Source: Deltaproteobacteria bacterium (GTDB taxonomy: Bacteria; Desulfobacterota_B; Binatia; Binatales; Binataceae). From it: 5,561 nucleotides of DNA. Of the stretch, positions 1 through 5,561 are shown one piece after another (positions within the stretch are counted from its first letter, which is position 1; the number at the start of each line of letters is the position of its first letter). Made by a program: the position numbers and the translations under genes. The notes below the pieces were generated by a model. The model was not told the origin of the DNA, searched no databases, and was given only the letters and a program-made list of their open reading frames with translations. The stretch lies in the NCBI GenBank assembly GCA_021827465.1, contig JAKAVX010000209.1, positions 1 through 5,561 on the forward strand, in the 5' to 3' direction.

Positions 1-2
1 AG

Positions 3-1430
3 GCAGCTAAAACTACTCCAGTGGGGAACGAAACGGTCTTACCCGGCTGGTACATGCTGCATTACGGGGACAGCCGCTTTCCAGTGCAACCCCAAAACTA
101 TCTCACTACGCTGCAATCGCCACAGAGCAATCTGCAGGCATTCGCTTATCAATATCTTCGATTCTTCACGACCAACCTTGATGGGCCGAGCCGCATCGAA
201 TTGGTCCGTCCAAACCCGCGCGGCGATCTGAAACATCCGACTTCGCCGCTTGGCCGATTACTTACCAACGATGTCAAGCGCTCGGCGCTGCGCAAGGCCG
301 TTCACGATGCGGTTGGTTTGTATTTCGCCATCGACTCATCAGTGGGAGATCAATTGCAGGTTCGATTTGGCACCGCACCGCCGCCAGACGAGCGAAGCTT
401 CAGGGATGAGACGCTCGGCTACATGCGCGCAGCGCGCGGGATCGACGCCGTCAGCGATGGGGTGAAGGCTTATACGGGCATTCTTGTCCAGCTCTATGCC
501 GGCGACCCCAAGGTGATCATCATCGATGAACCAGAGGCATTTCTGCACCCATCCCTGGCGTCTAAGCTCGGTAGGGAGATTGCGAGCCTCACTGCCACTG
601 AAGGAAAGCACGTATTTGCCGCCACCCACAGCCCGCAGTTTGTGATGGGCGCTGTTCTTTCGGGAGCTCCGGTCAACATCGTTCGTCTCACCTACGAAGA
701 TGGCACAGGGACGGCTCGCCTGCTGCCCAGTGCCGACCTGACCAGGCTGATGCAAGACCCGCTTCTGCGCTCGGCAAACGTGCTCTCGGGGCTGTTCTAC
801 AATTCGGTTGTCGTCTGCGAAGCGGACGGCGACCGCGCGTTTTACCAGGAAATTAATGAGCGTCTGGTCGCCGCGGCTGATCCACGCGGTATTCCGCACG
901 TCCTGTTCCTCAATGCCGACAACAAGCAGACGATCCCGAGGATCATCGAACCCTTGCGCAAACTTGGCATCCCTTGCGCCGGGGTCGTTGACATCGATGT
1001 GATTAAGGACGGAGGCCAGGAATGGACACGTCATCTTCAGGCTTGCAATGTCCCAACCTTGGAGCACCAACCTTTCGGTACTCGCCGGACTGGCGTTCTC
1101 GACCCACTGAATGCCAAGGATCCCGAGTTCAAGAGGCGTGGCGGGATTGATCTTCTCGCCGGGCCTGAGCGCGAGACGGCGCAAAACTTGTTTGACGACC
1201 TAGCTCGTTACGGCCTTTTTGTCGTTCGCCGTGGCGAGGTCGAGACTTGGCTCCCCAACTTGGACGTGCCGCGCTCCAAACACCTGTGGCTCCGCTCGAT
1301 CTTCGAAAAAATGGGCAGTGACCCAGGTTCCTCAGGGTATGTGAAGCCGACCTCAGGCGACGTTTGGGACTTCTTGGGCGAGATCCGCAAATGGCTTGCC
1401 GACCCCAACCGACGCGGTATCCCCGAATGA
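3..1430 (+). CDS. AAA/ABC-type ATPase with C-terminal TOPRIM domain (OLD-nuclease-like), 5' partial
   Basis: The frame is open to the left edge; the GTG at 21 has no Shine-Dalgarno sequence before it and is probably internal. Counting residues from that GTG, an ABC-signature-like SDGVKAYTGIL starts at S145, Walker B is KVIIIDEPEAFLHP with D169-E170, and a switch histidine lies in ATHSP (H203). A TOPRIM-like segment follows: VVVCEADGDRAFY with E267, then VVDIDV with D324 and D326, then a conserved-looking YGLFVVRRGEVETWL near the end. No Walker A (GxxxxGKS/T) is present, so the N-terminal ATPase half must lie upstream. In the OLD family such proteins are ATP-driven metal-dependent nucleases, and many act in phage defence or DNA repair. 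Nuclease activity and a defence role here are inference. GC is lower than in the other genes, which suggests separate ancestry. It could instead be a stand-alone ATPase with a degenerate TOPRIM domain. The ATPase assignment is firm, the TOPRIM assignment fairly firm. Confidence 0.88.
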   Translation, partial: AAKTTPVGNETVLPGWYMLHYGDSRFPVQPQNYLTTLQSPQSNLQAFAYQYLRFFTTNLDGPSRIELVRPNPRGDLKHPTSPLGRLLTNDVKRSALRKAVHDAVGLYFAIDSSVGDQLQVRFGTAPPPDERSFRDETLGYMRAARGIDAVSDGVKAYTGILVQLYAGDPKVIIIDEPEAFLHPSLASKLGREIASLTATEGKHVFAATHSPQFVMGAVLSGAPVNIVRLTYEDGTGTARLLPSADLTRLMQDPLLRSANVLSGLFYNSVVVCEADGDRAFYQEINERLVAAADPRGIPHVLFLNADNKQTIPRIIEPLRKLGIPCAGVVDIDVIKDGGQEWTRHLQACNVPTLEHQPFGTRRTGVLDPLNAKDPEFKRRGGIDLLAGPERETAQNLFDDLARYGLFVVRRGEVETWLPNLDVPRSKHLWLRSIFEKMGSDPGSSGYVKPTSGDVWDFLGEIRKWLADPNRRGIPE

Positions 1431-1467
1431 ATGCGGTCAGCGGTGCGTGAGCGGGCGGCGGGGCCCT

Positions 1468-2043
1468 CTACGGCCGGCGGCCGGTTTTGATCCGCGCCGT
1501 CCAGTCCGACAACGCATCGCGGGTAGTTCGGAACGCGAGGTTGGGCCAGGGGATTTCGTCGGCGGCGAAGTAGCGCACCTCGGTCGCCTCTAACGATAGC
1601 CCCGGCGGCTCGACGCCCGGCTCCGCAAGATAGACCGCGACTGCGGCAATCGGATGCGCGGGGTCCGCGTAAATACCCATCAGCGCTCCGAGCCGCACGT
1701 TCATCCCGACCTCCTCGACCGTCTCGCGAATCGCCGCCTCGGCCGGCGTCTCGCCGAGATCGACGTAGCCTCCCGGAAAAGTCCACATTCCGAGCGAAGG
1801 CTCGATTCCGCGGCGCAGCAGGAGCACGCGGCTTTCGCTCTCGACCAGGCATCCCGCGACCAGCTTCGGACCCTGGAAGTACACGAAGCCGCATCGCGGA
1901 CACGTCTTGACCCGCTTGTGGTCGGGAATGATGAGCCGTTCGTTCATCTCCGCGCCGCATAACGGGCAATACCGGATTTCGCGCGGGTAACGATGCTGGA
2001 TTTTGTGATCGGCCTCGATCGGCTTGTCGTCGGTTGGTTTCAC
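1468..2043 (-). CDS. Zinc-ribbon Nudix hydrolase (NUDT23-like ADP-ribose/FAD pyrophosphatase type)
   Basis: A 191-residue protein. The N-terminus has a zinc ribbon with CPLC (C26, C29) and CPRC (C48, C51). After this comes FVYFQGPKLVAGCLVE, which resembles the YxNPKxVxG stretch that follows the ribbon in NUDT23-like enzymes. The Nudix box runs from G92 to M114 and fits GX5EX7REUXEEXGU: G92, E98, R106-E107, E110-E111 and G113 are all present, with T108 at a usually hydrophobic place. The family cleaves nucleoside diphosphates linked to another group (ADP-ribose, FAD, NADH), using metal held by the Nudix glutamates, probably in the cytosol. The SQPWPFP signature of NADH pyrophosphatase (NudC) is absent; EIPWPNLAF near residue 164 fits the NUDT23-like group better. 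The exact substrate is not readable. The start is GTG at 2043: no other start codon lies between it and the upstream in-frame stop at 2098-2100, and a weak AGG sits nine bases before it. It stands alone, convergent with the ATPase and 282 bases from the next gene. Confidence 0.93.
   Translation of the reverse strand: MKPTDDKPIEADHKIQHRYPREIRYCPLCGAEMNERLIIPDHKRVKTCPRCGFVYFQGPKLVAGCLVESESRVLLLRRGIEPSLGMWTFPGGYVDLGETPAEAAIRETVEEVGMNVRLGALMGIYADPAHPIAAVAVYLAEPGVEPPGLSLEATEVRYFAADEIPWPNLAFRTTRDALSDWTARIKTGRRP
1471..1488 (+). terminator. Possible intrinsic terminator of the ATPase gene
   Basis: CGGCC (1471-1475), loop GGC, GGCCG (1479-1483), then G and TTTT (1485-1488). This is a five-pair all-GC stem with a three-base loop and a short T run on the plus strand, 40 bases after the ATPase stop codon. 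It lies inside the last codons of the convergent Nudix gene, so the bases are also coding. The T run is short and the neighbourhood is GC-rich, so chance is a real alternative. Confidence 0.35.
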
Positions 2044-2071
2044 GGTGTCGCGCCTGATGCCCCTGAGTCGG

Positions 2072-2101
2072 AATTTACTGCCTGAGGCGCCCCACCTTCA
2101 A
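2072..2101 (-). promoter_or_regulatory. Candidate sigma70-like promoter of the Nudix gene
   Basis: On the minus strand TTGAAG (2096-2101) and TAAATT (2072-2077) are separated by 18 bases, each matching the -35 and -10 consensus at four of six places. Transcription would start near 2065, leaving a leader of about 20 bases before the GTG. This is the only AT-rich patch in the GC-rich upstream region. A split inverted repeat, GCGCCT (2050-2055) and AGGCGC (2085-2090), brackets the -10 box. The call comes from consensus matching by eye only. Confidence 0.35.
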
Positions 2102-2114
2102 AGCGCCCCCCCGG

Positions 2115-2280
2115 TGTCATTCTGAACGGAGGCTGCCGGAGCGAAGAATCTCATTCCACCGGCGTTTGGGTGGTATGAGATCCTTCGACTTCGTTCGCGT
2201 CGCTCACTTCGCTCAGGATAACAGAAGGGAAGTCGAGACTCGCTTCGCTCAGGGCGGCGCAGCGGCGGTTCAGAATGACA
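2115..2280. repeat. Composite intergenic palindromic (REP-like) element
   Basis: The ends are a perfect 13-base inverted repeat: TGTCATTCTGAAC (2115-2127) and GTTCAGAATGACA (2268-2280). A second partial match to the left end occurs at 2213-2223 (TCAGGATAACA, nine of eleven pairs), and CTTCGCTCAGG occurs as a direct repeat at 2208-2218 and 2243-2253. The block therefore looks like one element of about 109 bases (2115-2223) followed by a truncated second copy that ends at 2280. Similar TCATTCTGA/GAAGAATCTC palindromes are scattered between genes in several GC-rich phyla. Translation of the minus strand gives a 68-residue frame rich in PERSE-type words, which is a known false-protein product of such repeats. 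Mobility, if any, would depend on proteins encoded elsewhere. Confidence 0.75.
2143..2186. repeat. Long hairpin inside the REP-like element
   Basis: GAAGAATCTCAT (2143-2154) pairs with ATGAGATCCTTC (2175-2186), 11 of 12 positions matching. The stem continues after one T-T mismatch with CCACC (2156-2160) and GGTGG (2169-2173), leaving an eight-base loop. There is no T run on either side, so this is not a standard intrinsic terminator. In RNA it would fold strongly and could shield the 3' end of the vWA operon transcript or reduce read-through into the Nudix gene; that role is inferred. Confidence 0.7.
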
Positions 2281-2325
2281 GGAGGAAAGCGGGGCGGAGT
2301 TCACGTACGAATCAGCGTCGCCGCA

Positions 2326-4902
2326 TCAAGCCGTGAGTCGTCGGACGGCGGCTTCGCCGATGATCAGAAGCATCGCAGCAACCACGAGATACCAGTCGAA
2401 TGACACCTTGTGCTCGATCGTCGGGCGGGTCAGTTCCACGTCCTTAATCGACGGATTGAGCCGGCCGCCCGTGGCCGCGGCGAGACGTTCGAGCAGGCCG
2501 TAGTTCGGCGTCGGGCGCGGAAGTTCGGCGTTGACTGCGGGGCTGACCGTGTAGGCGAGCGGCGGGAATTTCTCGCGCTTCGGATCGGAGGAGCGGACCT
2601 CGATGTAATAGGTTCCGGGCCTGGGCGCGTGGATAGCGGCAGAAAGCTCACCCGGCGCAACGTCGGAAAGAACGACGTCGGAGTGCGCGCCGTCGGGGCG
2701 CGTGACCGTCGCCGTCACCGGATGCGATCCGAGGCCGGGCTTTTCGCTGTAGTCGGTAAGCTTCATCACGATTCGGCCCGCCTCGTAGCCGAGCGCGACC
2801 TGGACGTTCTGCTCCTCAGCGGTCTCCGGCGTCATCCATCCGAAGAGCCTGTTCCAGAGCGGCGCGAACACGTTGTCAGCGATCCACGTACCCGACCATC
2901 GGCCGCTAGCGTCGGTCGTGACCGCGAGCGCCTTGCCCGCGCCGCGCTTCCAGCTTGCGATAATCGGCTCGCGCCGTCCCGAGCGATCGACGAACGCGTC
3001 GAGCGAAGCGCCCGGGCGAAGCTCGGTTGAGACATAGCCCTTGAGAGCAGGCAGGCGGCGTCCGGCGTAGTCCTTGAGGACGGGGTTGGGGCTGGTGGTG
3101 TGCGGGACGAACTCTTTTTCGACCAGCGTGGTCTGGCCGGTCTGCTTGTTGAAGTCCTGCAGAACGATCTGCGGCAGATTGCTCGGGCTGTCGGTCTGAT
3201 AGTAAGCGCCACCGCCGTATTTCGCGATTGCCTGGAGCAGCGGGGTATTGGCTTCGCTCCCGATCGCGACCGCCGAGATGCTGATGCCGAGATCGTGATG
3301 CATCGAGGAGACCAGCGCGTAGTACATGTCGCTGGTGCCGCCGGTCTCGCCGTCGGTCAGGATGACGACGTGCTTTACCGAGGCGGAGCTTTGCGCGAGC
3401 GAGCGGTCGGCCTGCTCCAGCGCGGGCAGCAGAAAGGTGCGTCCCTGCGCGCGCAGCCGGTTAATCATCTGGTCGAGGTAGGGCTTGCTCTTGGCGAGCG
3501 GCTGGAGCGGCACGATAACGAACGGCTGCGAGTCGAATCCGATCACGCCGAGAAGATCGTTGGGCTTGAGCGAGCGGGTTACAGTTTCGGCCGCGGCCTT
3601 GGCGTAGGTGAGCTTGTTGTTGCGGCCCATCGAGCCCGACTTGTCGATAATCAGGATGAGCGCGCTGGTGAGAATCTTGCGCTCCGGCGGTTTCATCGTG
3701 ACCGGCATCACGTTCGCGATCGGGCTTGCCTGGTAACCGCCGAGGCCGAAGCTCCTGTCCCCGCCGACCATCGCGAGCGAGCCGCCCTGCTGCACGTACG
3801 AGACGAGCGCGTTCTGCGCGGCAGGCGAAAGCCGCGAGCGTTCGAGGTTGTTGAGGACGACGCTGTCGTAGCCCTTGGGGCTGCCGTTCCACTCACCGTT
3901 CGAGACGGTGACGACGTCGGGCTCGAAGCCCATGCGGCGCACGACGGTCGCGAGATACGACGCGTCGCGCGCAGTGTCGGTCAGGATCAGGACCTTGCGG
4001 TGCGCTCCGACGCCGACCCATTCCTGGAGCGAATCGTTCTCCTTGTAGATGTCGGTCGCGGGATCGTCGGGCTTGAAGACCGCCTTGTACGATTCGAGCG
4101 GGACGGTCTGCGGCTTGACCGTGAAATCGAAGCGCTCGGTGCCGGGAGCCAGGGTGACCTTGCGATGGTCCATCAGGGCGCCGCCCTGGTAGACCTCGAT
4201 CGTTCCGCCGACGGTCGTGCTGTTCAGGTTCTCGATCGTGACGCCGAGTTGAAACGGCGCGGCCTTGGACAGCGCCGGCGGCATCGACAGTTCCCGCATC
4301 GCAACGTCGGGGACAGAGCCCGGTCCCGGCGGCGTGAAGATATAGAGCCGGATATTGGCGGAGCGCAGCGCCGCGACCGCGGTGTCGGCGTCGCCGAGAT
4401 TTTGCCATCCGTCGGTGAGCAGGATCGCGGGCCCGCCGCGCGCCGCGGGATCGGCGGCGAGACGTCCGAGCGCGTTGGCAAGATCGGTCGCCTTCGGATC
4501 GCATTCGGCGCATCCACCGGCGCTTTCGAGCGTCGAGGCCGCCTTGCCGACGGTCGAGTTTACAGCGGTCGAAGCGAAGATTATCGCCGGGTCGTCAGTT
4601 CTGAGCTTCAGTCCCTTGCGCAGAAGATCGAGGTCCCATCCGCGCATCGCGGGCGTGATGCTCGCCGACGCGTCGAGCACGACCGGACGGGTGGTTCCCT
4701 TGGTGCGCATGACCTTCTGCGGTCCGGCCAGCGCCAGGATGAACAGCGCGAGCGCAATCGCCCGCATCAGCGGGGCGAGAATCGCACGCGCGCTGCGCAG
4801 ATTCACCGCCGCCCACAGGATCACGAGCGCGGGCATCGCGAGAAGGTAAAGCGCCCAGGGACGCGCGAGGCTTGCGCCGGCGATGAAGTGTACGAGGTTC
4901 AA
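2326..4902 (-). CDS. Membrane-anchored protein with two vWA domains and a GATase-like domain
   Basis: An 858-residue protein. Two N-terminal membrane segments (about residues 15-33 and 43-60, ending LALAGPQ as in Bat proteins) precede a first vWA domain, about 72-190. Its MIDAS parts are D77-A-S79-A-S81, T139 in TDLANAL, and D164 in LLTDG. A beta-rich linker (about 215-275) leads to a glutamine-amidotransferase-like domain, about 300-405, with GGSLAMVGGDRSFGLGGY but no cysteine at the nucleophile position. A second vWA domain, about 412-580, has D420-K-S422-G-S424, T489 and D517 in LTDGE. A further beta-rich region and one C-terminal membrane segment (about 836-850) follow. The bulk should lie outside the cytoplasmic membrane. 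vWA domains bind partners through a metal ion, and relatives occur with MoxR ATPases in envelope or stress functions; the exact role is unknown. The start is TTG at 4902, with GGGAG eight bases before it and an in-frame TAG just upstream. The next candidate, M23, would cut the first membrane segment. The only cysteines I see are C131 and C134. Confidence 0.9.
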   Translation of the reverse strand: MNLVHFIAGASLARPWALYLLAMPALVILWAAVNLRSARAILAPLMRAIALALFILALAGPQKVMRTKGTTRPVVLDASASITPAMRGWDLDLLRKGLKLRTDDPAIIFASTAVNSTVGKAASTLESAGGCAECDPKATDLANALGRLAADPAARGGPAILLTDGWQNLGDADTAVAALRSANIRLYIFTPPGPGSVPDVAMRELSMPPALSKAAPFQLGVTIENLNSTTVGGTIEVYQGGALMDHRKVTLAPGTERFDFTVKPQTVPLESYKAVFKPDDPATDIYKENDSLQEWVGVGAHRKVLILTDTARDASYLATVVRRMGFEPDVVTVSNGEWNGSPKGYDSVVLNNLERSRLSPAAQNALVSYVQQGGSLAMVGGDRSFGLGGYQASPIANVMPVTMKPPERKILTSALILIIDKSGSMGRNNKLTYAKAAAETVTRSLKPNDLLGVIGFDSQPFVIVPLQPLAKSKPYLDQMINRLRAQGRTFLLPALEQADRSLAQSSASVKHVVILTDGETGGTSDMYYALVSSMHHDLGISISAVAIGSEANTPLLQAIAKYGGGAYYQTDSPSNLPQIVLQDFNKQTGQTTLVEKEFVPHTTSPNPVLKDYAGRRLPALKGYVSTELRPGASLDAFVDRSGRREPIIASWKRGAGKALAVTTDASGRWSGTWIADNVFAPLWNRLFGWMTPETAEEQNVQVALGYEAGRIVMKLTDYSEKPGLGSHPVTATVTRPDGAHSDVVLSDVAPGELSAAIHAPRPGTYYIEVRSSDPKREKFPPLAYTVSPAVNAELPRPTPNYGLLERLAAATGGRLNPSIKDVELTRPTIEHKVSFDWYLVVAAMLLIIGEAAVRRLTA

Positions 4903-4905
4903 CGC

Positions 4906-5561
4906 CTATGCTCCCACGGGGCTCCGGCGGCGATAGACTACGAACCCTTCGAGCGCGAGCAGCACGAGGATTGCCGCGAACAGGTAGATGGCAAGCGGAG
5001 TCTTCTCCGTGATCGCGCGCGTCTTCTGCGCGGCCGCGTGGCTCTCGATCTTGAGCGGCGCGGCGGTCAGGAGATCGGAATCGGCAAGATTGGAGAAGTT
5101 GACCGCGCGAAACGTGGTGTTGTTGTTCGGACCGACGAGCTTGTAAACGCCCTGCGCGGCGACGTTATCGAACATCGTGCCCGGCTTGGTCGCGATCTTT
5201 TGTCCCGACGGCAGTATCACGCTCTCGATTCCCGCCGGGACCAGCCATGGCTGCCCGGTCCGGTATCCGCCGGAGTTGGCGCCGACGCCCGCAAGATAGC
5301 CAAGTATGTTGAGCGTCAGGATCGACATCGGGAGATTCTGCTTGCCGAGGTACGGGAACAGGTTGAAGCCGCTCGCGACGAAACGATGGCCGTCGCGCTC
5401 GCCGCGCAGCACGAGAGCGCCTTCGCGGCCGTCGACCATGGGCGCCATCCAGGGATGAACACCGAAGGCCTCGCCCGCGTGCGGATTCAGTAGCCGGAAA
5501 TTCACCGAATAGGCCAGCGGGTCGGTCGCGCGCCATGCGGTTATCTGCGCGGCTTTGACCT
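4906..5561 (-). CDS. BatA/vWA-family membrane protein, C-terminal part (5' partial)
   Basis: The frame runs off the right edge. A GTG at 5505 could be read as a start, but 18 further open codons before it read like coding sequence (ITAWRATDPLAYS joined to VNFRLLNP), so the true start lies outside and at least 217 residues are visible. Counting from that GTG, residues 26-72 (REGALVLRGERDGHRFVASG, then LFPYLGKQNLP and NILGYLAG) resemble the stretch in BatA-like proteins where a GATase-like domain ends. Residues 118-145 (QGVYKLVGPNN, then AVNFSNLADSDL) match the GxYxL…VNLLDPxESDL region that follows in those proteins. One membrane segment (about 170-190, encoded at 4936-4998) precedes a basic tail, YRRRSPVGA, which should stay in the cytoplasm. 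BatA itself carries an N-terminal membrane pair and often a vWA domain; none of that is visible here. It is co-transcribed with the two-vWA gene, 3 bases away, so the products probably act together in the envelope. Family assignment is moderate. Confidence 0.75.
   Translation of the reverse strand, partial: VKAAQITAWRATDPLAYSVNFRLLNPHAGEAFGVHPWMAPMVDGREGALVLRGERDGHRFVASGFNLFPYLGKQNLPMSILTLNILGYLAGVGANSGGYRTGQPWLVPAGIESVILPSGQKIATKPGTMFDNVAAQGVYKLVGPNNNTTFRAVNFSNLADSDLLTAAPLKIESHAAAQKTRAITEKTPLAIYLFAAILVLLALEGFVVYRRRSPVGA
4911..4915 (-). promoter_or_regulatory. Ribosome binding site deciding the TTG start of the two-vWA gene
   Basis: On the minus strand GGGAG (within GTGGGAG, 4911-4917) lies eight bases before the TTG at 4902-4900. 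It is inside the last codons of the upstream Bat-type gene, so ribosomes ending there could restart three bases later. It supports the rare TTG start over the ATG 22 codons downstream. Confidence 0.65.

Noticed and set aside
21..23. GTG at 21 as the true start of the ATPase gene.
   Set aside because: No Shine-Dalgarno sequence before it, the frame is open to the left edge, and Walker A is missing from the part in view.
339..1184. Minus-strand 281-codon frame opposite the ATPase gene.
   Set aside because: It lies wholly inside the ATPase-TOPRIM gene, whose motifs are unmistakable, and shows no domain of its own.
1208..1969. Minus-strand 253-codon frame overlapping the Nudix and ATPase 3' ends.
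   Set aside because: It is an arginine-rich out-of-frame reading of the Nudix gene running on into the ATPase antisense; it has no motifs, whereas the overlapping Nudix frame has both a zinc ribbon and a Nudix box.
1468..2043. Nudix gene as a functional partner of the ATPase-TOPRIM gene in a defence pair.
   Set aside because: The genes are convergent, differ in base composition and share no promoter. Nothing in the sequence ties them together.
2143..2186. Intergenic hairpin as a CRISPR unit or riboswitch.
   Set aside because: There is no regular repeat-spacer pattern and no recognisable aptamer core. The inverted-repeat ends fit a dispersed palindromic element better.
2098..2304. Minus-strand 68-codon frame in the intergenic gap.
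   Set aside because: It is a translation of the palindromic repeat, giving PERSE-type words typical of false proteins from such elements; no ribosome binding site or domain.
3100..5493. Plus-strand open frame of 797 codons opposite the two Bat-type genes.
   Set aside because: It is antisense to two genes with clear domains. Its translation is rich in R, D, E, G and A with no recognisable domain or membrane pattern, and it crosses the gene junction. Long shadow frames like this are common opposite GC-rich genes.
5503..5505. GTG at 5505 as the true start of the Bat-type gene.
   Set aside because: The 18 codons upstream are open and read smoothly into the domain, no ribosome binding site precedes the GTG, and no N-terminal membrane segment follows it.

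Overview
This 5,561-base, GC-rich window looks like a chromosomal piece, or a metagenome contig, from a GC-rich bacterium of soil or sediment type. The grounds are high GC, non-ATG starts (GTG, TTG), and a short intergenic palindromic repeat of the TCATTCTGA…GAAGAATCTCAT type. I know that repeat from several GC-rich phyla such as Acidobacteria and deep-branching Proteobacteria-like lineages. The sequence does not allow a firmer taxon. The genes at both edges are cut by the window.

Layout, left to right. (1) 3-1430, plus strand: the C-terminal part of an AAA/ABC-type ATPase fused to a TOPRIM domain (OLD-nuclease-like). The reading frame is open to the left edge and the Walker A part is missing, so the gene starts outside. 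Its base composition is visibly lower in GC than the rest. (2) 1468-2043, minus strand: a zinc-ribbon Nudix hydrolase, convergent with the ATPase and 37 bases from it. A small GC hairpin followed by TTTT, inside the 3' end of the Nudix gene, may terminate ATPase transcription. (3) 2044-2325: a 282-base non-coding gap holding a candidate promoter for the Nudix gene and a composite inverted-repeat element (2115-2280). (4) 2326-4902, minus strand: an 858-residue membrane-anchored protein with two von Willebrand A domains, both with readable MIDAS motifs, on either side of a glutamine-amidotransferase-like domain. (5) 4906 to the right edge, minus strand: the C-terminal part of a second Bat-type (BatA/vWA family) membrane protein.

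Genes 4 and 5 form an operon. They are three bases apart, lie in the same reading frame, and are separated by one TAG codon with a good ribosome binding site inside the upstream gene. They belong to the Bat-type envelope families usually found beside MoxR ATPase and DUF58 genes, which would be expected upstream (to the right). The Nudix gene is a separate small enzyme gene. The ATPase-TOPRIM gene is the most likely accessory, possibly defence-related, gene, but no partner for it is visible. I found no clear new multi-gene system inside this window. No tRNA, rRNA, CRISPR array or transposase was recognised.
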